From NCBI RefSeq assembly GCF_000092025.1, contig NC_003062.2:742001-806000 (forward strand): a DNA stretch of 64,000 bases, read 5' to 3'. A model generated the notes under the pieces. The model was not told the origin of the DNA and did not search any database. It saw only the letters and a program-made list of their open reading frames with translations. Source of the stretch: Agrobacterium fabrum str. C58. Lineage in GTDB: Bacteria > Pseudomonadota > Alphaproteobacteria > Rhizobiales > Rhizobiaceae. Every line of letters starts with the position of its first letter. Position 1 is the stretch's first letter. A program made the translations under genes and the position numbers. This document shows positions 57,301-64,000 of this stretch, in pieces.

Positions 57301-57839
57301 TCGATGCCGTGCGCAAGCTGCGCGCCGGCATCCAGAGCCTCAACCGCGAGGGTCGTGAGAGGCTGATTGCCGCCTTCGACGTGGTCAATTCACAGTTCCA
57401 GCGGCTGTTCACCCATCTTTTCGGTGGCGGCACGGCAGAATTGCAGCTGATCGAATCCGACGACCCGCTGGAAGCCGGCCTCGAAATCCTCGCCCGCCCG
57501 CCCGGCAAGAAGCCGCAGACCATGACGCTGCTTTCCGGCGGCGAGCAGGCGCTGACGGCGATGGCGCTGATCTTTGCGGTCTTCCTCACCAATCCCGCGC
57601 CCATCTGCGTGCTGGACGAGGTGGATGCGCCGCTCGACGACCACAATGTCGAGCGCTACTGCAACCTGATGGATGAGATGGTGGCCTCCACCGAGACGCG
57701 ATTCGTTATCATCACCCATAATCCCATCACCATGGCGCGCATGAACCGCCTGTTCGGTGTCACCATGGCCGAACAGGGCGTCTCGCAACTCGTCTCCGTG
57801 GATTTGCAGACTGCCGAACAGCTGCGCGAAGCCGTCTGA
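54372..57839 (+). CDS. smc: Chromosome segregation protein SMC
   Basis: A 1155-residue SMC ATPase that compacts and segregates chromosomes. N-terminal head with Walker A GPNGCGKS at residues 31-38 (FVEPSEFIIEPGLTGVV before it), long coiled coils from about 165 to 500 and 660 to 960, a hinge between (about 515-650), and the C-terminal head with signature LLSGGEQALTAMALIFAVF near 1055 and Walker B CVLDEVDAPLDDHNV near 1083. ATG at 54372 starts MKFNKLRVVGFKSF, the family N-terminus. ScpA/ScpB partners are not in this window. Confidence 0.96.
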   Translation: MKFNKLRVVGFKSFVEPSEFIIEPGLTGVVGPNGCGKSNLVEALRWVMGENSYKNMRASGMDDVIFSGSGNRPARNTAEVGLYLDNSDRTAPAAFNDADEIQVTRRIERENGSVYRINGKEARAKDVQLLFADASTGARSPSMVGQGRIGELINAKPQARRQLLEEAAGISGLHSRRHEAELRLRAAETNLERLEDVTAQLESQIESLKRQARQANRFKMLSADIRAREATLLHIRWVEAKEAEGEAESALNQATNIVAEKAQGQMEAAKQQGIASLKLPELREDEARVAAALQRLQIARTQLDDEANRLLRRRDELARRLSQLGEDIVREERLVADNAQILARLDEEEAELLDILSDSGRHADEMREAFEAAAVKLAESEAVFTSITAERAEAAAGRQQLERAIRDLSDRKLRLERQSQEASAEIDTIDEKLSGLPDPAERREAVEAAEIAVEDALIVAEEAEAAVAEARSAEALARGPLETAKNRLNALDTEARTITKMLATSAAANGSFTPVAEEMTVERGYEAALGAALGDDLESPLDASAPAYWGGNGNGADDPGLPQGAKPLLDYAQAPDALRRALAQIGVVADVSEARRLLPSLKAGQRLVTREGALFRWDGHIASADAPGAAALRLSQKNRLAEIEAELDEARSILEEAEDQLAAKTEDIRSSELRLSEVRDRSRLATRQLAEAREALTSAERASGDLLRRRDVVSEAQNQIGAQIDEIAVQEENARIEMEDAPDLSVLDLRLRESQLEVATDRGLLAEARARHEGVSREAESRQRRIQAIGQERSTWASRAASAADHIATLREREEEAREEIAELDIAPEEFDEKRRNLLNELQKTEDARRAAADRLAEAENLQRAADRVAATALSELAEAREKRGRAEERLVSAREKRLETEHRIRETLNTEPHMAFRLTGLGPDQPKPDIRDVERDLDRLKIERERLGAVNLRAEEEQAELSGKLEALIKERDDIIDAVRKLRAGIQSLNREGRERLIAAFDVVNSQFQRLFTHLFGGGTAELQLIESDDPLEAGLEILARPPGKKPQTMTLLSGGEQALTAMALIFAVFLTNPAPICVLDEVDAPLDDHNVERYCNLMDEMVASTETRFVIITHNPITMARMNRLFGVTMAEQGVSQLVSVDLQTAEQLREAV

Positions 57840-57895
57840 GGCGCCTTTTCCGGTTCTCTTCGCCAATTATGCTCATTTTGAATTTATCTTGCTAT

Positions 57896-58045
57896 CTCAC
57901 CCATTCGGGTGAGCGACATCACGCGGCATTTTGTTATGGTCTGCCTATAAGTCTAGGGCTCTCTCCAGACCCCACCATCCGGTTTCCTGTACCGGATGGA
58001 ATGCCTTGCGAGGCCGCTGCCGTGGCCTCGCAAGGCTTTCTTTTT
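57896..58045 (+). terminator. Three tandem hairpins after smc, last a strong terminator
   Basis: Hairpins CTCACCC / GGGTGAG (57896-57913), CCATCCGGT / ACCGGATGG (57975-57999) and a 13-bp perfect GCCTTGCGAGGCC / GGCCTCGCAAGGC (58003-58036) followed by TTTCTTTTT. The last is a rho-independent terminator. The spacing from smc leaves room for a small RNA ending here, but no convincing promoter is seen. Confidence 0.75.
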
Positions 58046-58067
58046 GGGGTGCATGCGCCTCCTTTTT

Positions 58068-58186
58068 CCTCATTCCTGTGCTCGTCACAGGAAACCAGCC
58101 GGCGCGCGTCTGCGCGGCGAGAGGAGTCCTCCCAGCCCAAGGACTTGGGCTGGCTAGATTCCTGTGACGAGCACAGGAATGAGGGA
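58068..58186. repeat. MITE-like palindromic intergenic element, copy C
   Basis: About 119 bp, related to 3801-3922 and 47253-47372. The terminal arms CCTCATTCCTGTGCTCGTC and GACGAGCACAGGAATGAGG are exact inverted repeats in this copy. Lies between smc and the Tat-exported VOC gene, in a 433-bp gene-free stretch. Confidence 0.88.
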
Positions 58187-58272
58187 ATGCGGATGCTTTG
58201 CTTTGCGGAATTCGAACCATGTGGCGCAGGCGTTCTCGGCATCTATTCGTCGCAAAATTTAAGCCTCAAACC

Positions 58273-59244
58273 TCACCCCGGCACAAGCCGCAGCCGCGTG
58301 CCCCAGGGATCGATCGCTTCCACGACATTATTCTCCATCTCCACCAGCACGTAACCGGCGGCCCGCAGCCGTGTTTTCTGCGCCTCGAGATCGGCGGGAT
58401 TGCGAACGGCGAGTGAAAACCAGTCGAGACCGGTTTCCATGGCGTTGCGTTCCTTCGCACCACGGCTGCTCCAGCTATTCACCGCTAGATGGTGATGATA
58501 GCCGCCGGAGGAGAGGAAAGAGGCGTCCGAGCGCGCATCCTGCGTCGGTCGCAGGCCGACGGCCGATTCGTAAAAGGCGCGGGCGGTGGCGATTTCGCCG
58601 ACCCGCAGGTGTATGTGGCCAATGCGCATGCCGGCCGGGGCTGCCTCATAATCGCTTTTTCTGGTATCGGTCAGCGTCACGAGATCATCGACGTCGAGTG
58701 GTTCGGTGCCCATCTTCACCACGTTGCCGCTCCAGACCCATGTATCTTTCGGCCGGTCGCTGTAAACCTCGATACCGTTGCCTTCGGGATCATTGAGATA
58801 GATCGCCTCGCTGACATTGTGATCGGCAAAACCTGACAGAGGCACCTGCTTCAGCGCCGCATGCACCAGCCAGCGGGCCAGATCCTTGCGAGAGGGCATC
58901 AGATAGGCGATGTGGAACAGGCCGGCGGAGGTTGGGCTTTCGAAATCTGCCGCCGGCTTGTGTACGAGATCGAGCAGCGGCACGGCGCCGACACCGAGCG
59001 TCACGCCCCTTGCCGTGCGTTCCACCTCGTTCATGCCGAGTACTGAGCGGTAATAATCGATCATCTGATCGAGATCGCGGACGCGCAGCGCCGCCTGACC
59101 CACATGTATCGGTGTCGTTAAGGCGAAGGGCAGGGCGGCATTTGCGGGGGCTGCACCCCCTTCTGCTTTGAGCGCACCGGCAAGAGCGGTGGCGGCACAG
59201 GAAATTCCGGCAAATTTCAACGTATGGCGGCGGGTAAATTGCAT
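58273..59244 (-). CDS. Tat-exported VOC-superfamily protein (extradiol-dioxygenase-like, two modules)
   Basis: A 323-residue protein with a twin-arginine-like signal (FTRRHTLKFAGISCAATALA), cleavage near ANAAL. Two VOC modules follow: the first from VGQAALRVRDLDQMIDYYRS to IEVYSDRP, the second from IGHIHLRVGEIATARAFYES to VEAIDPWGTRLRL. Metal-site residues typical of CatE-like dioxygenases are visible (H in GLFHIAY, E in NGIEVYS, H in GHIHLR, HHHLAVN). VOC dioxygenases are usually cytoplasmic, so export of a folded metalloprotein is unusual. Substrate unknown. Confidence 0.85.
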   Translation of the reverse strand: MQFTRRHTLKFAGISCAATALAGALKAEGGAAPANAALPFALTTPIHVGQAALRVRDLDQMIDYYRSVLGMNEVERTARGVTLGVGAVPLLDLVHKPAADFESPTSAGLFHIAYLMPSRKDLARWLVHAALKQVPLSGFADHNVSEAIYLNDPEGNGIEVYSDRPKDTWVWSGNVVKMGTEPLDVDDLVTLTDTRKSDYEAAPAGMRIGHIHLRVGEIATARAFYESAVGLRPTQDARSDASFLSSGGYHHHLAVNSWSSRGAKERNAMETGLDWFSLAVRNPADLEAQKTRLRAAGYVLVEMENNVVEAIDPWGTRLRLVPG

Positions 59245-59334
59245 GAATAATCTCTTTGCAGCGATTTGAATGGCTTAGGCAACACTCCGTTTCAGCGCAC
59301 TACACGAATGCGTCAATCATGCCGTATTTGGCCT

Positions 59335-59366
59335 TTGCGGCAATTCTTGCGCGCAATTTGCCGCAA
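59335..59366. promoter_or_regulatory. Three TTGC-GCAA inverted motifs upstream of ppdK
   Basis: TTGCGGCAA (59335-59343), TTGCGCGCAA (59347-59356) and TTGCCGCAA (59358-59366); the first and third are reverse complements and the middle one is a palindrome. Spacing is about one helical turn. This fits a multi-site operator for a regulator of central carbon metabolism, some 105-136 bp before the ppdK start. Confidence 0.55.
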
Positions 59367-59470
59367 TTATGCTGCACTGCGATGTAAACTGCACGTTGCG
59401 GCGTTCCCAACATGCTGGCAATGCTGTAGATGATAGAAAAATGACAACGCTTCTGGGTGGAGAGCGTGGA

Positions 59471-62197
59471 ATGAAAAAGTGGGTTTATACCTTCGGCAAT
59501 GGTGCTGCCGAAGGCGGGGCAGGTGACGTTGCTATATTGGGCGGCAAGGGCGCGAACCTTGCCGAAATGGCAAGTCTCGGCCTACCCGTTCCCCCCGGCC
59601 TCACGATTATAGCCGATGCCTGCGCGCTTTATCACAAGAATGGCCGCGATCTTCCCGAAGAGCTGAAGCTGCAGGTCATGGCCGGGCTGCACGGCATGGA
59701 GATTGTCACCGGCAAGACCTTCGGCGGCAGCCATTCGCCACTGCTGATCTCCGTCCGCTCCGGCGCCCGCGCCTCCATGCCCGGCATGATGGATACCGTC
59801 CTCAACCTCGGTCTCAATGACCGCACGGTCGAGGCGCTGGGCCATGATGCGGGTGATGCCCGTTTTGCCTGGGACAGCTACCGCCGTTTCATCCAGATGT
59901 ATGGCGATGTCGTCATGGGCCTCGATCATGAAATGTTCGAGGAAATTCTCGAAGATGAGAAAGGCCGCCTCGGCCATGAATACGATACCGACATGTCGGC
60001 GGTCGAATGGCAGCACGTCGTTTCGCTTTACAAGAAGCTGATCGAGGACGAGCTCGGCGAAGCCTTCCCGCAGGATTGTCATGTCCAGCTCTGGGGCGCG
60101 ATCGGCGCCGTTTTCGCCAGCTGGACCAATCATCGCGCCGTGACCTACCGGCATCTGCACAATATTCCGGGTGACTGGGGTACAGCCGTCAACGTGCAGG
60201 CCATGGTCTTCGGCAATCTCGGTTCGTCCTCGGCAACCGGCGTCGCCTTCACCCGCAATCCCTCCACCGGTGAGGCGGAGCTTTACGGCGAATTCCTCGT
60301 CAATGCGCAAGGGGAGGACGTGGTTGCGGGCATCCGCACGCCGCAATCCATCACGGAAGCCGCGCGGCTGGTATCGGGTTCCGACAAGCCTTCCATGGAA
60401 AAGCTGATGCCGGAGGCGTTTTCCGAATTTCTTGCGATCTGCAAGCGGCTGGAAACGCATTACCGTGACATGCAGGATCTGGAATTCACCATCGAGCGCG
60501 GCAAGCTCTGGATGCTGCAGACCCGTTCCGGCAAGCGCACCACCCGCGCCGCCATGAAAATCGCCGTCGATATGGTGGAAGCGGGGCTGATTTCGCAGGA
60601 GGAGGCCGTCTGCCGCATCGAGCCGTCGTCGCTCGACCAGCTGCTGCACCCGACCATCGATCCCGGCATTTCCCGCCCTATCATCGGTTCCGGCCTGCCG
60701 GCCTCGCCTGGTGCGGCGACCGGTGAGATCGTCTTCACATCGGAAGAGGCGGTCGCCGCCGAAGCCGAGGGGCGTCGTGTCATTCTGGTGCGCATCGAAA
60801 CCAGCCCGGAAGATATTCACGGCATGCATGCCGCCGAAGGCATTCTGACGACGCGTGGCGGCATGACCAGCCACGCCGCCGTGGTGGCACGCGGCATGGG
60901 CATCCCTTGCGTCACCGGCGCCGGCTCCATGCGCGTGGACATGCGTAACAAGGTGCTGATCGGCGTCGGCTGTATGCTGAAGCGCGGCGATGTCATCACC
61001 ATCGATGGCTCTTCCGGCCGGGTGCTGAAGGGCGAAGTACCGATGACGCAGCCGGAACTGTCAGGCGATTTCGGCAAGCTGATGCAATGGGCGGACAATC
61101 TGCGCCGAATGACCGTGCGCACCAATGCAGATACGCCGGCCGATGCCCGCGCCGCCCGTGCCTTCGGCGCTGAGGGTATTGGCCTCTGCCGCACCGAACA
61201 CATGTTCTTTGAAGGCGACCGCATCCATGTGATGCGCGAGATGATCCTTGCCGAAAGCGAAAAGGGCAGGCGGGCAGCGCTCGATCAGCTTCTGCCGATG
61301 CAGCGTTCGGATTTTACCGAGCTGTTCCAGATCATGCACGGCCTGCCGGTCACGATCCGCCTGCTCGATCCGCCGCTGCACGAATTCCTGCCGAAGAGCG
61401 ATGGTGAGATCGTCGAGGTCGCAGCCGCCATGGGCATGCCGCAGACGGTGTTCCGCCAAAGGCTGGATGCGCTGCACGAATTTAACCCCATGCTCGGCCA
61501 CCGCGGCTGCCGGCTGGCCATTTCCTATCCCGAAATCGCCGAAATGCAGGCACGCGCCATTTTTGAAGCGGCTGTGGCTGCGGCGCGCATCACCGGTGCG
61601 CCTGTTGTGCCTGAGATCATGGTGCCGCTGGTCGGCCTCCGCTCCGAACTGGATTACGTCAAGGCTGTCATCGACACGGTGGCCGCGGAGGTGGCTGAAG
61701 AGACCGGCATGAGCATCGAATATCTGACCGGCACCATGATCGAGCTGCCGCGTGCGGCCCTGCGTGCCCATGTCATTGCAGAAGCGGCGGAATTCTTCTC
61801 CTTCGGCACCAACGACCTGACGCAGACGACTTTCGGCATTTCGCGCGACGATGCGGCGCGTTTCATCAATACCTATCAGCGCAAGGGCATCATCGAACGC
61901 GATCCGTTCATCTCGCTCGATTTCGACGGTGTGGGAGAACTGATCCGCATTGCCGCCGAACGCGGCCGCCAGACGCGGCCGGAACTGAAGCTCGGTATCT
62001 GCGGTGAACATGGCGGCGATCCGGCCTCGATCCATTTCTGCGAGGATGCGGATCTAGACTACGTGTCGTGCTCACCCTTCCGCGTGCCCATCGCCCGGCT
62101 TGCGGCGGCGCAGGCGACGCTCGCTGCAAAGGCAAAGCAGGGGGAAACACCAAGCAACGTCGCCTTCATTCCCGTCAGGGGTTCTGTCGGACGATGA
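59471..62197 (+). CDS. ppdK: Pyruvate, phosphate dikinase
   Basis: Interconverts pyruvate, ATP and phosphate with PEP, AMP and pyrophosphate; in rhizobia it contributes to gluconeogenic carbon flow beside PckA. Length 908 residues. N-terminal ATP-grasp domain (VAILGGKGANLAEMASLGLP, SVRSGARASMPGMMDT), swivelling domain with phosphorylated His468 in TRGGMTSHAAVVARGMG, and C-terminal TIM barrel with FSFGTNDLTQTTFG and catalytic Cys844 in GICGEHGGDPASI. ATG at 59471 follows a GGAGAGCGTGGA site; upstream ATGs at 59369 and 59441 do not fit the family start. Overlaps the convergent lipoprotein gene by 23 bp. Confidence 0.97.
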   Translation: MKKWVYTFGNGAAEGGAGDVAILGGKGANLAEMASLGLPVPPGLTIIADACALYHKNGRDLPEELKLQVMAGLHGMEIVTGKTFGGSHSPLLISVRSGARASMPGMMDTVLNLGLNDRTVEALGHDAGDARFAWDSYRRFIQMYGDVVMGLDHEMFEEILEDEKGRLGHEYDTDMSAVEWQHVVSLYKKLIEDELGEAFPQDCHVQLWGAIGAVFASWTNHRAVTYRHLHNIPGDWGTAVNVQAMVFGNLGSSSATGVAFTRNPSTGEAELYGEFLVNAQGEDVVAGIRTPQSITEAARLVSGSDKPSMEKLMPEAFSEFLAICKRLETHYRDMQDLEFTIERGKLWMLQTRSGKRTTRAAMKIAVDMVEAGLISQEEAVCRIEPSSLDQLLHPTIDPGISRPIIGSGLPASPGAATGEIVFTSEEAVAAEAEGRRVILVRIETSPEDIHGMHAAEGILTTRGGMTSHAAVVARGMGIPCVTGAGSMRVDMRNKVLIGVGCMLKRGDVITIDGSSGRVLKGEVPMTQPELSGDFGKLMQWADNLRRMTVRTNADTPADARAARAFGAEGIGLCRTEHMFFEGDRIHVMREMILAESEKGRRAALDQLLPMQRSDFTELFQIMHGLPVTIRLLDPPLHEFLPKSDGEIVEVAAAMGMPQTVFRQRLDALHEFNPMLGHRGCRLAISYPEIAEMQARAIFEAAVAAARITGAPVVPEIMVPLVGLRSELDYVKAVIDTVAAEVAEETGMSIEYLTGTMIELPRAALRAHVIAEAAEFFSFGTNDLTQTTFGISRDDAARFINTYQRKGIIERDPFISLDFDGVGELIRIAAERGRQTRPELKLGICGEHGGDPASIHFCEDADLDYVSCSPFRVPIARLAAAQATLAAKAKQGETPSNVAFIPVRGSVGR

Positions 62198-62447
62198 TCT
62201 GACGCTCGACAACGACCGGCCGGTAGAACATGTCGCGGTTCATCTGCGCCTGCCAGGCGCGGTTGTCGGCGCGGCGGTCCATCTCCAGATCGAGAAGGCA
62301 ACCGGCCATCGGGTCCGTGCCGGGGCGGAAACCATAACCCCTGCATGTTGCTTCATCCCGCGCCCGGCGCTCTTCCGGTGTCAGCGTCTGGCAGGCGGTG
62401 AGCGCCACGAGGGCGGCAAGCGAACCGAGGACGATGGAAACACGCAT
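62175..62447 (-). CDS. Small lipoprotein, conserved hypothetical
   Basis: A 90-residue lipoprotein. Signal MRVSIVLGSLAALVALTAC with lipobox LTAC at about residue 19, then a charged region (TPEERRARDEATCRGYGFRP) with two further cysteines (CRGYG, AGCLLDLEMDRRADN) and a basic C-terminus. Sequences like this are common near the end of rhizobial operons; function unknown. 3' end overlaps ppdK by 23 bp on the opposite strand. Confidence 0.85.
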   Translation of the reverse strand: MRVSIVLGSLAALVALTACQTLTPEERRARDEATCRGYGFRPGTDPMAGCLLDLEMDRRADNRAWQAQMNRDMFYRPVVVERQIIVRQNP

Positions 62448-62613
62448 CTTGTTTCTCCCTGATATGACAGCCGTACGGCACTTTTATCGCCGCGATTGAT
62501 ACGCCTGTTTGCATTTGGGGAAAAGTCGCGCTGGCGCGGAAAGTTGCCGCCGCGCCTCGCTTCCATGCACAAAGACCTCGGTCACGCTGCAAGCGCCTCT
62601 CGCGTGCGAGCCG

Positions 62614-62946
62614 TCACTCAGTGCAGCCGGAAAGCAGCGTTTCCCGGCTGTCGCTCAGAGTGGCACTGTTGCCCTCGGTGCGCAGAACATAGGTGTAATT
62701 TCGATCGATCGCCTTGTAGACGGCGCCGGAAGCGGTTCTCTGCTCCGCCATCGGGATCATTTCGTCCATCTGCAAAAGGATTGCAAAACTTTTTCCGTCT
62801 GCGCCGTTGACGTAGACCACACGCATCGTTTCATTGTTTGCACAGGCGTAAGACACGGCGTCGACCGTCGTGGAACCGGCCGCTGCTGACGATACATGGG
62901 CATTAAGTGCCAGTATGCTCATGATTGTAAAATACAATATTTTCAT
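62614..62946 (-). CDS. MliC/PliC-like C-type lysozyme inhibitor, secreted form
   Basis: A 110-residue exported protein. Signal peptide MKILYFTIMSILALNAHVSS, then the MliC domain: VSYACANNETMRVVYVNG, QRTASGAVYKAIDRNYTYVL and a closing LLSGCTE, with two cysteines that can form the family disulfide. No lipobox, so it resembles the periplasmic PliC form rather than lipoprotein MliC. It would protect against host C-type lysozyme. ATG at 62946 has TTGGAAAA upstream. Surrounded by AT-rich DNA. Confidence 0.82.
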   Translation of the reverse strand: MKILYFTIMSILALNAHVSSAAAGSTTVDAVSYACANNETMRVVYVNGADGKSFAILLQMDEMIPMAEQRTASGAVYKAIDRNYTYVLRTEGNSATLSDSRETLLSGCTE

Positions 62947-62987
62947 ATTTTTATTTTCCAAATTTTTGACGTTGTGGAGTTTTATCT

Positions 62988-63032
62988 TAAATATAACTGA
63001 AGTATAATTAATCTAATATTCAGTTATATTTA
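62988..63032. repeat. 14-bp perfect inverted repeat in AT-rich DNA upstream of MliC-like gene
   Basis: Arms TAAATATAACTGAA (62988-63001) and TTCAGTTATATTTA (63019-63032) flank a 17-base AT-rich spacer. It lies about 40-85 bp upstream of the MliC-like start. Could be an operator or a cruciform site; no poly-U follows, so a terminator is unlikely. Confidence 0.6.
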
Positions 63033-63101
63033 CTTATTTTGTTTTATATTTTGTCAAAAATGTGGATATTCTGGCGAGAAGCCGGGTGGCGCACGTTATT
63101 T

Positions 63102-63130
63102 ACGGTGCGCTTCGAAGTGGAGCGCACCGT
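63102..63130. terminator. Hairpin downstream of the symporter gene
   Basis: A 10-bp perfect stem ACGGTGCGCT / AGCGCACCGT with a 9-base loop, 22-50 bases after the symporter stop on the minus strand. The T-tract (ATCTTTTT) is on the plus strand side; on the minus strand the tail is AAATAAC. Confidence 0.5.
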
Positions 63131-63151
63131 ATCTTTTTGACCAGTTCTCCG

Positions 63152-64000
63152 TCAGGCCGTCACGGCCTCACGGTCATCGAGCGTGTCGATATCCTTGGCG
63201 TTGTTATAAACCGCCTCATTGAGAATGCCTTCGCGCTTGGCGACGATGGTGGGCACCAGTGCCTGGCCGGCGACGTTGACCGCCGTGCGGCCCATGTCGA
63301 GGATCGGATCGATTGCGAGCAGCAGGCCGACACCTTCAAGCGGCAGGCCGAGCGTGGAAAGCGTCAACGTCAGCATCACAACCGCGCCTGTAAGGCCCGC
63401 CGTTGCGGCGGAACCGAGCACGGACACGAAGACGATCAGCACATATTCCTGAATGCCGAGCGGCACCTGGAAGAACTGCGCGATGAAGATCGCCGAGATT
63501 GCCGGATAGATCGCGGCGCAGCCATCCATCTTGGTGGTAGCGCCGAGCGGCACGGAGAAGGCGGCATATTCGCGCGGCACGCCAAGGCTCTTTTCCGTCA
63601 CGGTTTCGGTGACGGGCAGCGTGCCGATGGAGGAGCGCGACACGAAGGCCAGCTGGATGGCCGGCCATGCGCCCGCAAAGAACCGCGAAGGCTTCAGACC
63701 ATGGGCGAGAAGCAGCGCCGGATAGACGACGAAGAGCACGAGCGCGAGACCGATATAAACGGCCGCCGCATACCAGCCGAGCTGCGACAGCGTCGTCCAG
63801 CCATATTGGTCAACCGCGCGGCCGAGCAGGCCGATGGTGCCGATGGGGGTGAGGCGGATGACCCACCACAGGATTTTACGCACGATGGCGAGCAGCGACT
63901 GGTTGAAGGCGAGGAAGGGTTCCGCCGCCTTGCCGGCTTTGAGGGCTGCGACACCAAAAGCAATGGAAACCACGAGCAGCTGCAGCACGTTGAAGTTCAG
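63152..64000 (-). CDS. Dicarboxylate/amino acid:cation symporter (partial, N-terminus off window)
   Basis: The last 283 or so residues of a DAACS (SLC1-like, GltP/DctA) transporter. The reading frame is open to the window edge. Seen: the helix with VRKILWWVIRLTPIGTIGLL, the first re-entrant loop region with SRSSIGTLPVTETVTEKSLG, FSVPLGATTKMDGCAAIYPA, and the second loop and helix 8 region ILDMGRTAVNVAGQALVP. These hold the Na+/substrate sites. The substrate (glutamate, serine or C4 acids) cannot be decided from this part. Confidence 0.92.
   Translation of the reverse strand: MNFNVLQLLVVSIAFGVAALKAGKAAEPFLAFNQSLLAIVRKILWWVIRLTPIGTIGLLGRAVDQYGWTTLSQLGWYAAAVYIGLALVLFVVYPALLLAHGLKPSRFFAGAWPAIQLAFVSRSSIGTLPVTETVTEKSLGVPREYAAFSVPLGATTKMDGCAAIYPAISAIFIAQFFQVPLGIQEYVLIVFVSVLGSAATAGLTGAVVMLTLTLSTLGLPLEGVGLLLAIDPILDMGRTAVNVAGQALVPTIVAKREGILNEAVYNNAKDIDTLDDREAVTA

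Noticed and set aside
57896..58045. tmRNA, 6S or SRP RNA after smc
   Set aside because: No CCA-ended tRNA-like domain, no SRP loop and no 6S-like open central bubble could be built; only local hairpins.

Overview
The window is high-GC alphaproteobacterial chromosome. Gene content and order point to a Rhizobiaceae chromosome, most likely Agrobacterium: a CcrM-type methylase, a BioMNY biotin transporter, IalB, RT0821/Lpp0805 and DUF1344 family proteins, the coxB-ctaD-ctaB-ctaG-ctaE cluster and rhizobial intergenic palindromic elements. Nearly everything is core housekeeping. I see no rRNA, tRNA, CRISPR array, integrase, transposase or prophage. The two end genes, an XRE-type regulator at base 1 and a dicarboxylate/cation symporter at base 64000, are cut by the window edges.

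Layout. 1-3.7 kb: a partial HTH regulator divergent from a SnoaL-like gene with a 17-bp palindrome between them, then dxs and a pirin. 3.8-8.3 kb: a tightly overlapped minus-strand operon bioM-bioN-bioY-deacetylase-xseB, divergent from a YcaQ/AlkX-type DNA glycosylase. 8.5-20.2 kb: aroC-ribB (the RibB carries a degenerate cyclohydrolase domain), a phosphatase, fabI, a DnaJ-like protein, pdxH, small enzymes, tldD and ialB. 20.6-30.3 kb: the aa3 cytochrome oxidase and assembly cluster (coxB, ctaD, ctaB, a 43-aa CoxF-like protein, ctaG, ctaE, DUF983, surf1), followed by ispH-thrB-rnhA. 30.3-33.6 kb: a Dabb protein behind four tandem 12-bp repeats, and a large HAF-repeat autotransporter beside an AT-rich island. 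33.6-44.1 kb: peroxiredoxin, a DsbD N-domain protein, YqgE, CsbD, a zinc-ribbon metallopeptidase, a dual GGDEF/EAL protein, and thrC-M16 peptidase-GNAT. 44.1-54.3 kb: lipoprotein, orphan BrnA-like protein, HAD enzymes, GntR+DUF1284, a repeat-containing exported protein, ccrM behind two CtrA-like half-sites, an alpha/beta hydrolase, mutY, a DciA-like protein and a DsbA. 54.4-64 kb: smc, a Tat-exported VOC protein, ppdK behind a cluster of TTGC-GCAA motifs, a lipoprotein, a MliC-type lysozyme inhibitor and the partial symporter.

Functional links: dxs and ispH are the first and last steps of the MEP isoprenoid pathway; thrB and thrC are the last two steps of threonine synthesis; aroC, ribB, pdxH and the biotin importer serve aromatic and cofactor supply; the cox cluster builds the high-oxygen terminal oxidase. 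Cell-cycle and chromosome functions are represented by ccrM, smc, a DciA-like helicase loader, mutY and xseB.

No obviously new multigene system stands out. The most interesting signals are regulatory or domain-level: the MITE-like element in three copies whose hairpin arms covary, the 12-bp iteron-like array, the FNR/FixK-type box at coxB, the CtrA-like half-sites at ccrM, the ppdK operator cluster, the two AT-rich islands upstream of surface or secreted protein genes, the degenerate RibA domain, the His-rich CtaD N-terminus and the HAF-repeat autotransporter.
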